64,000 bases of DNA from Umbelopsis isabellina (lineage: Eukaryota; Mucoromycota; Umbelopsidomycetes; Umbelopsidales; Umbelopsidaceae). The notes beneath the pieces were generated by a model that had not been told where the DNA came from, ran no database searches, and worked only from the letters and a program-made list of their open reading frames with translations. The translations under genes were made by a program, and so were the position numbers. Shown piece after piece: positions 39,160 to 50,078 of this stretch (the stretch's first letter is position 1; the number at the start of each line of letters is the position of its first letter). The DNA is taken from NCBI GenBank assembly GCA_016758905.1, contig JAEPQZ010000011.1, positions 620,001-684,000 on the forward strand. Reading direction: 5' to 3'.

Positions 39160-40364
39160 CTATTCGATCGTACGCGTTGCCTTACGATTTACCCAATTGT
39201 ATATCACATATTGTGCGAAGATGGTTGAGTCAAATAATAATGTGCCAGCGCTTCCTAGTATGTATGGTATAGCCTCTGTCAAAGACTCTCTAGTGCTGTG
39301 GGGGTTGATAAATATACTGAGCGTATAAGTGAGATTACCAAACGCCGCGAATAGAAACAGGGCAATAGAAAGACCTTCGACAGATCGTCTCTTGTAGTTC
39401 TTCAAAATCTGCGGGATTCGACTGGACAAATATAAAGCTGTACAAAGCCAAGCAAAAACCCGGCCCACCCACAGAGTGCTTTCATCTGAGTTTGGGCTGG
39501 TCATAGTCGTCATAGTGGAGGAGTTGTTGATGGAAACAATGCTGCTTGATGGTGTATTCATAACCATGAAAAATAACGCAAATAACACCACTGATGACTT
39601 GTCCTTCTTCGATGTCTGCATTGTGTACCACTTGCTGGGAGACGCTGATTGGGAGTAAGGTATAAGACCAGATTGTTCAGAAGGTGGTGACAGTGGCGGT
39701 CGCGCGACGGCAATTTCAACGGGCTGAGATCCTGGATGAAATTTGATGTCGGTTTCGCGTGACGAGGGTAAGGGGATGCCTTTGCCGAGCCGAACATACC
39801 AAATCCATTGCAGACACAATACTGTATCAACCAAGATAAAATACATAGAAAGATATATCTGAAACGGAAGCTGATCCAACGCAATGCATCCTATAAAGTT
39901 GGCAACGTCGCCTATAAAGGAAATTTTTGACGCGTTAGATGACGAATTTGCCGCAATATCATGACTATTTACTGTGTCCTACCAGTCAACCAAACAGACA
40001 AAAACGAAAAACTGAGGGACTCTGCTGACCGCAGTTTGTAGTTTTCTATGACCTGACTGTTGGATAATGATGTTTAGTCTGCTGTGCTGTGCAATTATCA
40101 ACTAATATTACGGAACAAAAGCACTTACGGCATTTGAGCATTGAGCCAGCAGAGAATGGACAAATAACCTAGTAATAAGCTAGCGGATTCTTGCCATCCG
40201 TACACACAATCACCGGTGATCATCTGCAGAAAGTAATGGCATGATATTAGTCAAGGTGCTAGTACGAAGGATGCTTTCTGCGCAAAATATCAGTTTGGAT
40301 TGGAGATCATTACATATATCCAGTGTGCATATGGAACACCATCTACGTAAGGTTGACAGTGCAT
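39160..40364 (-). CDS. PQ-loop vacuolar membrane transporter (Ypq/PQLC2-like)
   Basis: Four exons in transcription order 40364-40314, 40223-40129, 40056-39983, 39911-39160 give about 323 residues. Two PQ-loop motifs are clear: NAQMPQVIENYKLRSAESL near residues 45-65 and SRIPQILKNYKRRSVEGLS in the C-terminal half. About seven hydrophobic segments are seen (for example SASLLLGYLSILCWL and VLFALFFMVM), with a polar Ser/Pro-rich loop between the two halves. This is the fungal Ypq1-3 / human PQLC2 type: vacuolar/lysosomal exporters of cationic amino acids. The first exon encodes the short luminal start MHCQPYVDGVPYAHW. The reading frame is continuous through all junctions. Confidence 0.9.
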
Positions 40365-41203
40365 TGTTGTGATAAAGAGAGAAGAAGAAAGTTAGGAACT
40401 AGGAAAAACGACTCATTCATTATCTACGTAGCGTAAATTGATCATTTGGTTCGGCGGAGCTGAATATAAGGTACGTCCATCTTTCAAGACATGCCTTTTT
40501 GGGTCAGAAATTTGAGATAATATTCCAATCTTTTTAACTAACTGGCTTTCATTGGTCCTTTTCCATAGCACAACAAATCTTTTAAAACTGTATGACTTAT
40601 AACAACAGTTTAGATGAATGTGTAAAAGGTCCGGTAATTTTACTAACTATATTTCTTTCGCCGTTGTCTTCTTTATCTGCTTTACTTAAATTGAAGTATA
40701 GCCACATCAGATGACGGCTCACAAGGGATCACGGGCTCTTTTCAGTCTGAGATTTGCATATCTTCATTAACCGGTGCTCTGACTTAGCGTCTTTGTTGAT
40801 CTTTCTTATCAAATAGTTCAGACATCAGCTCTTAACTTGAATACTGGTAGTTGTTCATTTCCTCTTTCTACTTCTCAGTATCATGTTCGTTTGTTGCGAA
40901 AGATACGAGTTACAAGCCATGTTGATTTAGCTTTGTTGAGTATCATTATGCGATGTAATTACGGATGCTACAGCTTGACCTGACAATGACCATAATTATC
41001 CCAAAATTGGTAAAATATCAACTGCTCATTAAGAAATATATCATGTTGAATGTTGACAGCTCAGTCAGATATAATATAACTGTGCGAATTATACAGTAGT
41101 AGATTGTCCCATGTCTTATCGCCATATGATGTTGTACGGACAACAAATATCTGTAACCAAGTAGGAACAATGACCTCTGAGTAAACGCTAAGGGACTCGT
41201 TTT

Positions 41204-41231
41204 CTAGTGTCGACAAAGTGTCGACAACTAG
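41204..41231. repeat. two TGTCGACA palindromes 3 nt apart, flanked by CTAG
   Basis: CTAG, then TGTCGACA, spacer AAG, TGTCGACA, then ACTAG. Each octamer is its own reverse complement, and the whole is a near-perfect inverted repeat with one extra base on the right arm. Confidence 0.85.
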
Positions 41232-42476
41232 GAGCCCAAACGTAGTGTCATTGGAATTTTTCTAGGTATTAAAAGGGTGTTCATCAGAATTTGCTTAATT
41301 GTTGTAGCACCTAGATCTTGGATGCTGTATGTTTCGTGTAGCCTACATACCTTGCTAGTCCTTTCCAACTTATGATCACCAATCACTGTGAGTACTTTGT
41401 TTACATAACCAACGGTCACTTGCCTGCACGCAAGATATAAATGTAACTTAAACATGTAGTGCGCCGCCAATATACAGCGTCATTAGGACAGAACAACGCC
41501 GAGTTGTTGAAAAAGAATGATTTACATTGCAACATAATCGTGGCATCCTCGTTCTTTTCCGTAGTAATCAACTTCATCAAGTATTACAGACATTGAGCAG
41601 CTAACCAGCTTAGTGGCTCTGAGCTAGGCAATGAAACTGATAAGCCCGACCTGGCTTTACGCTGAACTAATTTGAGCCGGCCAGCCGGACTCACTTTTAC
41701 GATCCCGAAAAAACTACATTTTAGCAACATAATACCAAATACGATTCTGGAAGTTTTTTGGGGTTTGGAAGTAATCGTGAACATACGACTTGATAGGAAA
41801 CATAATTAGATTATTTTTCATCAACTTCCTGATAACAGACACTGACTCGAAGCACAGTTCTGCTGCTAAAGGTGTTAGCGATCCACCACCTCAGACCGAA
41901 ATTATTAGTTCCACGGATGATATTTTGGGGAAGCCACGTTTGGGCTGTCTGTAGCTTCCGGACTTTGCAGAAAAACTTTTTTTTTAGTGTCTTTAAAATA
42001 AGTTCAAGTTTGTACTATCGTTCCCGGACCCACGTTGGTTATGTGTGTGAATAATGGCATATTGCGCAAGAGAATTGATTGAAATTTCAATTTATACGAG
42101 CTGATACGTATATTGTATGTGAGTTACAGTATGTTTCAATTTTTTAGCTTGCAAATACTTAATATTCGTCAATAAAAAGTTTTTTTACTTTTTAATTTAA
42201 AATGATCATCGCCCTATCGGCTATCAATCTTTTGATAACGTCTGCTATTGAACTTCAAGAACACGACTCTCGAAACATCGCATATGGAAAAACGCAACAG
42301 AACAATTCATGTTGCATTTCTCAAGAGTTCCGAACTGTCAACATGGCTGGCTGGCTTGCCAAGCCGTGAGAAAAATGTGACTAGTGCAAGCAATGGTTAT
42401 TTGATTAACTCAGCTGGATGCAGCAATAGCCTCAGCTTAAAACATTAAGCCAGACCCTCCCCCGACCCGCGAAACA

Positions 42477-42484
42477 TATAAAAA
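42477..42484 (+). promoter_or_regulatory. TATA box of threonine aldolase gene
   Basis: TATAAAAA lies only 3-10 nt before the ATG at 42487 and about 60-67 nt before the second in-frame ATG at 42544; the second distance is typical for a fungal core promoter, which bears on the choice of start. Confidence 0.45.
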
Positions 42485-42486
42485 TA

Positions 42487-43722
42487 ATGGTGGTTGCCCG
42501 ACAACTACTATTACGGCGTTTCAGCTACTATACTCGTCCAACCATGGGTTACCTTAAGGAAAAGATTATCTACGATATGACAAGCGATACCGCTACTAAA
42601 CCTACCGATCAAATGTTTGAGATAATGAAGCAAGCTACTCGCGGCGATGATGTCTATCATGTTAGTATTCCCTTATTCTCTCTTTGTAGTAATATACTTT
42701 GCACTAACAACAACTGTTTTCTATAGGAGGACGAAAGTGTCAAAGCCCTGGAACGTTATGTTAGCGATCTCACTGGTCATGAGGATGCACTCTTCTGCGC
42801 ATCTGGTACAATGACTAATCAATTGTGTCTGCGTGCTCATCTTCTTCAACCTCCTCACTCTGTTCTTCTGGACGCACGTTCTCACGTTTTTATTCATGAA
42901 TGTGGTGGTCTGGCTTACCACTCTCAGGCCAATGTTACCCCTGTCCATGCCCAAAATGGTATTTACATGACAGCTGCCGAAGTGGCAATTAATATTGCAG
43001 GAGAAGATGTTCATCAATCACCCACACGTGTTGTTTCCATTGAAAACACCTTGAATGGTCTGATCATGCCTAGAGACGAAATCGAAAAGATCAGTGTATT
43101 GGCTCGCAGCCGTGGTATCAAGATGCACGTTGATGGTGCCAGATTATGGAATGCTTCAGAGGAGTCTGGCGTGTCCCTCAGGGAATATGGAAAGCTCTTT
43201 GATTCCATGTCCCTTTGCTTGTCTAAGGGCATTGGTGCTCCCATTGGTTCTATTCTTGTTGGTTCCAAGCCTTTCGTGGCAAAGTGCCGTCATTTGCGCA
43301 AATTGATGGGTGGAGGTTGGCGTCAGGCTGGGTCCTTGGCGGCCGTTGCGCACTGGTGCATTGAAAATATTATGCCCACAATGAAACATACACATCAACA
43401 AGCAAAGAGATTGGCCATGTCGCTTGAAGCCTTGGGTTGCGTGTTGGTCTATCCTTGTATGACCAATCAAGTTTGGCTCAACACTGCTCCAACTGGCGTA
43501 ACCACTGGTCAGTTGGCTGAAGAACTTGCCAAGTACGGCATCAAGATCCCTGGTGGCAACGGTGTTACGTGCCGTATGGTGCTCCATCACCAAATTAGCG
43601 ACGAGGCAATTGACCAATTCATAACTGTTGCTCAAAACCTGTTTGAACAATATAAAGGCTCAAAGCCATTGGCTATCACTGGACCAGCGTCCATCTTGGC
43701 CTATCCCACTACAGTACAGTAG
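42487..43722 (+). CDS. gly1: L-threonine aldolase (PLP-dependent)
   Basis: Two exons (42487-42660, 42727-43722, phase 0) give about 389 residues from the first ATG or about 370 from the ATG at 42544. The fold-type I features are clear: DMTSDTATKPTDQM, GDDVYHEDESV, LFCASGTMTNQL, HVDGARLWNAS (PLP-binding Asp) and SLCLSKGIGAPIGS with the Schiff-base Lys. The enzyme cleaves L-threonine/allo-threonine to glycine and acetaldehyde, a source of glycine in fungi (yeast Gly1). The 19 residues before the second Met (VARQLLLRRFSYYTRPT) are Arg-rich, lack acids and look like a mitochondrial presequence, whereas the TATA box is too close to the first ATG. Either dual starts or a cytosolic-only form from 42544 would fit. 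Confidence 0.93.
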
Positions 43723-44128
43723 GGGCAGACTCCTCCCTTTTTCACTTTAGTGATATGTAGATATATACCTCATATTTTATCCATCAGTCGTTCTCTTTCT
43801 GGCAATCAGTCTGAGCGATAGAACATCTTTCCTTCAAGTTTCAATAAGACAACATAGATCATTGCGTGCCATTTCGTTACCCAAATAATGTAGTAAAAAA
43901 AGTGTTAAATTTTATGTACGAATTTGTGTGTATATATATAAGGAAATGAGCCATAGCTGGAACAGGCTATGACAAAAAGTGATATGGTGCAAGGAAGTAA
44001 TTGAATATGAAAGCAATATCTAGACAGCCAAGCAAATAACACGAAAAGATGAGCCATTGAAAATCAAAAAAAGCTATGTATAATAAAGAAACATTCGTGT
44101 ATGTCGAGAGCCTTTTCTCAGTATACTT
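43723..44128. other. convergent 3' flanks, no gene seen
   Basis: AT-rich spacer between threonine aldolase (plus) and the SMP-domain gene (minus); a short TA run near 43930-43943. Nothing else is seen. Confidence 0.5.
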
Positions 44129-46531
44129 CTATAATGATTTAATTGCAGCTTTCTCATTTTCTTTGTGCATATGTGGTGGCACTTTCTCGTCATCCTTCGT
44201 CTTGAGTCGTTGCTCTCCTGCCATGTGGGCACCTTTGAACAGTTCATCCAAAATTGGGTCTCTAGTTACCTTTGGTGCATTGACATTGACTTCCGATATC
44301 GCTAGTGATGCAATGGACTTGGATCGTAGCCTCTTTGTTGGTGTTTGTAAACGCATCTCACTACTCACATCATCTACATCATCCACTTTACTATCCGTCA
44401 CTGATAATGTGGGCGAATTCAGAGATATAGATAAAGAAGATGAAAAGACACCATGTAGGTCTGAATCATATGCTGTCGTGTTGTCATCACTTTCACTCTC
44501 GCTGCGGAAATCATCACGACGAATTGGAATTGAAGATGTCGCCGAGTGCAATGAGTCGGGTGTCATGGATAGAAACCCGTCACTTTCTTGACAGCTTGCC
44601 GTTCGACTGGGTATGGCGATTCCATTGGATTGAGAATTGCTATTCTGTTGTTGTGCAGGTGCAGGCTCCTCAATATCATTTCCTAATGATGACGGGGATA
44701 TCTTTTTGCGGCTCAAAAATGTGCCGGCAAAACTCATTAGAGAGCTGGAACGTAGAGGTGAAGAAGATATGGGAATATTAGGTTCAGAAGCAGCAGGGCT
44801 AGAATTGTCTTTATCTTTGCCAGTGAACCATTTACGATTGGTCGTGGTCGAGTTCGAACGATGCGATCTGATAGATGAAGAGCGACCTGCATTCAGTGGT
44901 GTATTGGCGGCAGCCAATTCATACTGAGTATGCATATCCGGGCCGGCCATAAACAGTTCAGGTAGTGATTGTGACGAGGACATTTGAGCCGGTTCTTCAA
45001 CAAAAGATTGCGTTTCTATCGATTGGTGACTATCGGGTACAAGGGCTGGCATTGAAGCACTGGCCGAAGGCTGTTCTGCAGTTTTGAGCCGTTCACAGCC
45101 GGATGAAGGTGAACCTTGATCTCTAAATTCATCAGATTCAGGACCAAATATGCCTCCAGCACTATTCGTTGGGAAGAACGGCGTGTCATCCATATTCGGT
45201 AGCACCATATTTTCCATAACCATCTCTTTAAGTTTAGCTTCAATTGTGTTGATAATCAGAGAATATCCGATGCGTTTGTCCCACACCACAGGTTCAATAG
45301 ACCAATCCATGTCCGGCGGTTCGTAAAAGCCATACCACAGCCGATTAGTTGGTGGCTCTTTAATTTTGAACAAAATCTTGCCTTTGATTTTGTTGAGTGT
45401 TAAATTCAAAATGATATTGAGATTGAGAGGGCGAAGCCGGTCAGAATATTTCCACTTCACCAATACCTCAATCTCGAGTTTGAAGCCACCGGTGTAATTG
45501 ATATTACATTCTCCAGTCAACTCCCCAGAAGGGCCAATACCCAGAAGTCGGGGCTGTGTAAAATAGGGGATGGATTGACCGACATGAACCGCCCGCACCC
45601 TGATGTCACCAAGAAACGGTGGGGTCTTTTCATTCAATTTGTTCACCTTGGTCACTACTTTTTGATATAAGAATTGCTTCACCTCACTTGTCTTGTAAAT
45701 GGCAAAAAATATGCGACCAAGTAGTGCATTCAGCCATTGGGTATGAAAGTGATGTTCGTCACTATGAATAGTAGCTATCAATTGGTTCATGGCTGCCTGA
45801 TCAAATTGAGTGGACTCCTGGATCTTATCCAGATGCTCTGCAGGTTTAGTGGCTGGTAATTTGCTTGCTCGTCGAAGTGCAAAGTACCAATCTTCTTTAT
45901 CAATACACCGCTCACAAGTGAGAAAATAAGAGCTGCTCTCTAGACTATCGTCATCCAAAAGAGGGACATTGTCCTTGTCGCTTGGAACCAAGCCAGATTT
46001 CTTTTCAAGCTTGATGCTAGCTGGTCGGGCAAAAACTTCGTACTCCTGAAGATCGCTCGGGTATATTCGCACATGATGGTTACTGACTATGATAACCCCT
46101 TTGCAGTCCAGCTGCTTTTCTGAATCATATAGGAACAAAGTTGAATAGCGTAATACTGCAAAGTAAAAGTCCGCAGCTGGTTTGCGCCTCGTATTCGTCT
46201 TGCTGGCAATGAACGCCATGACCATATCACTGATAGATGGTTCTGGCATACCAATATTGTCTTCACGAGTGACTCTAAGCCATCCTACTTTGTACAGCTG
46301 TTGCGCTAGTATATTTTGTTCATAGCTTGGCGCTGTTGTTGACTCCTTGGCATTCGTCTGAAGTCTATGAATATGAATTTTCCTTGTCCGAAAAGTACTG
46401 AGGAAAAGTTTCCAGACAGTGGAATCGCAGCACAGTTGGCTGAGGTGAGTGACTAATATGAAGATAAAAGCTAATACTGGAAACAAGGTCAACCCTCCAG
46501 CAATGTATGAGATCAACAGTGATGACCACAT
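44129..46531 (-). CDS. nvj2: NVJ2/TEX2-type SMP-domain lipid-transfer protein of membrane contact sites
   Basis: A single uninterrupted frame of 800 residues, intronless in an intron-rich setting. An N-terminal membrane segment (residues about 5-33, LLISYIAGGLTLFPVLAFIF) is followed by a PH-like region (about 75-220) ending in KEDWYFALRRASK, then an SMP lipid-binding domain (about 255-455: HTQWLNALLGRIFF, FLGDIRVRAVHVGQ, YTGGFKLEIEVLVKWKY, GFYEPPDMDWSIEPV). The C-terminal 350 residues are Ser-rich and disordered. This order (TM, PH, SMP) is that of yeast Nvj2 and animal TEX2, which sit at ER contacts with vacuole or Golgi and move ceramide or other lipids. The start is the first ATG before the membrane segment. 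Confidence 0.93.
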   Translation of the reverse strand: MWSSLLISYIAGGLTLFPVLAFIFILVTHLSQLCCDSTVWKLFLSTFRTRKIHIHRLQTNAKESTTAPSYEQNILAQQLYKVGWLRVTREDNIGMPEPSISDMVMAFIASKTNTRRKPAADFYFAVLRYSTLFLYDSEKQLDCKGVIIVSNHHVRIYPSDLQEYEVFARPASIKLEKKSGLVPSDKDNVPLLDDDSLESSSYFLTCERCIDKEDWYFALRRASKLPATKPAEHLDKIQESTQFDQAAMNQLIATIHSDEHHFHTQWLNALLGRIFFAIYKTSEVKQFLYQKVVTKVNKLNEKTPPFLGDIRVRAVHVGQSIPYFTQPRLLGIGPSGELTGECNINYTGGFKLEIEVLVKWKYSDRLRPLNLNIILNLTLNKIKGKILFKIKEPPTNRLWYGFYEPPDMDWSIEPVVWDKRIGYSLIINTIEAKLKEMVMENMVLPNMDDTPFFPTNSAGGIFGPESDEFRDQGSPSSGCERLKTAEQPSASASMPALVPDSHQSIETQSFVEEPAQMSSSQSLPELFMAGPDMHTQYELAAANTPLNAGRSSSIRSHRSNSTTTNRKWFTGKDKDNSSPAASEPNIPISSSPLRSSSLMSFAGTFLSRKKISPSSLGNDIEEPAPAQQQNSNSQSNGIAIPSRTASCQESDGFLSMTPDSLHSATSSIPIRRDDFRSESESDDNTTAYDSDLHGVFSSSLSISLNSPTLSVTDSKVDDVDDVSSEMRLQTPTKRLRSKSIASLAISEVNVNAPKVTRDPILDELFKGAHMAGEQRLKTKDDEKVPPHMHKENEKAAIKSL

Positions 46532-47102
46532 GCTTGTTGGAAAATGTTGTAGAATCCAGTATAGTTAAAGGGCTCTTTCACAATACCACGGCACTAAATT
46601 TGGCAAATGGTGATTTGCCAGTCCGGTGACAAGGCATATGCGCTCATTAACCAGTCATTTTCAAATATTCGGTACACCGTGACAGATCAAGCGGCGACAG
46701 TAGATTTTTTTAAACACTTTATAAGAAAAAATAATACACTCGCACTGACAGTGTACATTACATGTTGCAAAAGTTTAATGTATCATGAAATTGATGTATT
46801 CGCGTTATACGCAACACTGGTATGTACAAAGCTGCATAATTATGGGGAAAACACCAATCAAGTGCATACAATAGAAATGTAAAGGGGGGATTACAAAAAG
46901 ATAATTGACCCTTTGTCAGAAGCATTTTTACAAATGGAAATGGAAGAGAAAGAAATATAATAACGATCATTTTAACTAAAGTAAAATATCTCATTGTTTT
47001 TTGACAGGATGTAAGAAATAGAGGCATTTTGAGTAAAGAGGAGACCGAGTTGCAGTATTTCTATTGAAAGATGACCGCTGCTTTGTGGGCGATCTTTAAA
47101 TA
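46532..47102. other. intergenic, no gene seen
   Basis: Promoter space of the SMP-domain gene and 3' flank of the CP2-type gene, both on the minus strand. Only short open frames. Confidence 0.5.
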
Positions 47103-49182
47103 TCAATAATGCAAAATCATTTTGTAGTTGCCATCGCTCTGCATACGGTATTTGACGTGCATTGGTTGTTCCTCTGGTATATCGGACGAGACAAAAGCAT
47201 CGTCGACTTGAATTTCTATGGGACGGTTGATTAAACAACGAACAACTACTGAGACCTGCTTGGGCTCTACATAGTCCACTTTGGCGCAGATCTTAGTTAC
47301 CAAGTCCTGCTGGGTAAAAGCTTCCAAATAAATGGCTCGATATGGCTCACCCGGAGCGAAGCAAACAAAGAAGCTCAGTACTAGCCAAAGTGTGGAGGTT
47401 CAGTGTCTTAACATGTCACAGATGCCACTTGGTTTCAAAGAACCAACTTACCTGCTTTTCTTTTCCTTGGTTGCGGCACATATGATTTATCAATATCAAG
47501 TGCATTAGAATAATCAGGATCGATATATTCATCAAAACGACGCTTCAGTTCGGCAGAAGAAGGAGTTGCTGTTTGAAGACACCATGGATTAGGCGATTCT
47601 TCGGCGGGCAAACTTTCTATCGAACATTGTGACTCCATGAGAGGAATCTCAAATTCAGCCTCCTCTAACGATGAAGGTGTTATCTGTGGACTTGGTGGCG
47701 TTTCTTGAAACAATGTGTACGATAGCGAGGGCATGTATACAAGCCACAATGGATTACTGTCACCTCCTTTGTCTAATCGAAAATTAGCTCATTATTTCTT
47801 CCGGCAAATTATGGGAGAAGATGTGCTAACCAATACATACTGCGCAGTTTTTCCAGTTGTCTTTCAATATGCTTAGTGTCGTCCTTGTTTTTCCGCTCTG
47901 CCCCCTGATATGAAAACGGTCACTAAAAGTTGACAGCCATGCTTTGTTTTGATTTAAAATCAAGATTCTCACCTTATCGCGGAAAAGCTTAGTCTTACAA
48001 AAAGTTCTTTCTATTTGGTGTTCATTGTCGAGAGGAAACGTTTCGGCTGCTATCCGGAGCGGAATGCCTTTAACACCCTTGATACGTGAGAAATCGGTGG
48101 ATAGACAATTAAACTTGAGTAACACCTTGGCCCCTTGTCTGCCATTCCAAGTGAAGCTGACGCGATCAAAAGCATCACACTGTGGTTCAATCAGCCCGCT
48201 ACTACCGGCCAAATCTAAACAAAAAAAAATTGTCCATCAGTTAAAAAAACTCACAAATATTACAGTAAGCTGTACCCCTTATTCCCAATGTTACCTAGGT
48301 CTATGGCTCGTGCGGTTTGAGCATCAGTTTGTTGACATATCCAGTATTTCCAAAAATTGCTAGCGATCTGCCTATGTGAATGATCATGAAAAGCAATGCT
48401 GATGGTGGTCCTTAGTTCATGGTCCCTGCAAAGAGTATCATTGATAGATATTGCATAATGTTGACCCTTGTTGAGATAAGTCAATGTGAATTGATCTTGC
48501 TTTTGTGCGCTTGCTGTAGGTGCTGCAGAGAGTCAATGGAATCAGTTGGCCTGAGAAAAAATGACGGTATATGACACACGCAAATGTATACCTTCTAAGA
48601 TAATTTCATAACGAATACTGCGTGGGTGTCACGGAGGTGTTCGGGGGAGAGCAAAATAGTAAGGAACAAGGTCAGTACAAATTTGTTTCTTGGGAAAGGA
48701 ATACGCAAGGAGTTCCAAAAGGGGGAATTTCCGATCGGGTTATGGAGCATCGTATGGTTACACGTAGCACAATATGGCTCGTGTTCTGGGATACCCGAAA
48801 CGACCACAGCGAAAAGAAAAAAAAATAAAGCAATATTGGGGGAGGGAAATGGAGTGGGGGCGTAAATATAATAACTAGATTTAGATTATTATTATTACCT
48901 TGATGATTCTGCAGCAGAGGAAGGGCTAGTGGAGGATGGAGATGGTGAAGGACTGAGATGAAAAATGGAGGAGGATCCCTGAAGATGGCCGGAAGGATGC
49001 CGATTTGCCACCGCGGGATGAACTAAAGGATAAGCATGATGTGACATCGTGGACGCATCAATCGCAAATGGCGAATTCATTGATATTGATTGGGTATGAT
49101 GTGGTGGTGAATATGATGCGAAGGCTTCACAAGCCATGGTTGGTTCCATAAAATGCTCGGTCAAAGTTTCTGCTTTAAACAT
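47103..49182 (-). CDS. CP2/Grainyhead-family transcription factor
   Basis: Seven exons in transcription order 49182-48899, 48617-48592, 48522-48295, 48214-47973, 47904-47841, 47766-47452, 47380-47103 give about 478 residues. After a Ser/His/Pro-rich start of 95 residues the CP2 DNA-binding domain runs from about 96 to 290: RYEIILEAPTAS, LTYLNKGQHYAIS, NFWKYWICQQT, DRVSFTWNGRQGAKV, NCLSTDFSRIKGVKGIPL, KTKLFRDKGAERK. These are hallmark blocks of Grainyhead/LSF proteins. A basic RKRKAG and a C-terminal ubiquitin-like region (LEAFTQQDLVTKICAKV) follow. In animals Grainyhead controls epidermal barrier genes; the Neurospora homologue is needed for conidial separation and cell-wall remodelling. Exon 2 is only 26 nt and intron 1 is long (281 nt); both are supported by phase and by the continuous conserved sequence across the joins. 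Confidence 0.92.
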
Positions 49183-50078
49183 GGATCTAATTCGGAAAGT
49201 AAAAGGAAAATCAATAAGAGTAATGAAAAAAAGATTATAGTCGTGTCCATGCGACAGGTGGTATGTGCTCCTGTTCCGGCTCGAAAACGGTCAAGATATA
49301 TTACCCATTGGAGTGTCGATGATGCCGGGGAGGCGAGCGGCGAAACCGTAATGATGCTGGGTCCATTTCTGCACTTGCTAACATTTTTGAAGGAAGAGTT
49401 GTATAATTTCTGAAGTCACGAATAGCGTCTTCAAAAAAAAATTTGGTTGCGAACAATGTCTGTGTTAAGATGTGAAAAGAAAAAAAATATTCAGTTTAGA
49501 GTTTGGGATGAACAAGTAGATATTTGGACATTTAAAAACAACGGAATGGGATCCGATGACTTACAAGTAGACGATCGTTTTTAAGGAGATAATTTCTCTT
49601 TTTTTGCGGAGGCTCTTATGAGCGTTTTCTTTGAATGATGAAGAAGAAAGGAAAATCAGAATTGAGAAAAAAAAGAGAAATATAAGAAAGAAAGAAATAG
49701 GAGTTGTACTTGAGGAGTCGGCCCAAGGAGGAAGGTTAAAAAAGGCTGGTTCTCAAAGTTAAATCTCTGTTACATTTTCATATATAAAGAATCGCATCAG
49801 ATAGGAAAGTCCAAATGCATAACACAAATGTGAACAAAGAACCCAAAAAGTCAAGTAAGCGTGTTGGGTGGTGGTGTCCCATGAAAATGTCTTCCTCCCC
49901 TATCAAATCTCAACTTAAACCGCATGATGGGGAGCTTGGATCATTTCTCTTTTCGGGGATAACATTGCACAAATAATAATTATACAAGGCACCCAATCAT
50001 CCCATCCACATATGGGTAACTAACATAGGAAAATACGTTTTGACGACAGTGGCTATGCTATATTTTATTCTATACGTT
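49183..50078. other. intergenic; upstream region of the CP2 gene
   Basis: About 0.9 kb with purine-rich (A/G) stretches at 49420-49735, which read as C/T-rich on the minus strand, like a 5' leader of the CP2-type gene. No separate gene is seen. Confidence 0.5.

Larger units (their letters stand above)
40365..42486. other. 2.1-kb gene-free divergent region
   Basis: Lies between the PQ-loop gene (minus) and threonine aldolase (plus). No supported gene. It holds a pair of palindromic octamers at 41204-41231 and a TATA box at 42477-42484. Open frames are short and without recognisable content. Confidence 0.5.

Noticed and set aside
46532-50078. tRNA, rRNA, CRISPR or mobile elements
   Set aside because: Scanning this and the other intergenic stretches for B-box-like GGTTCGA patterns with a cloverleaf, regular repeat-spacer arrays, terminal repeats or transposase/reverse-transcriptase motifs gave nothing convincing.
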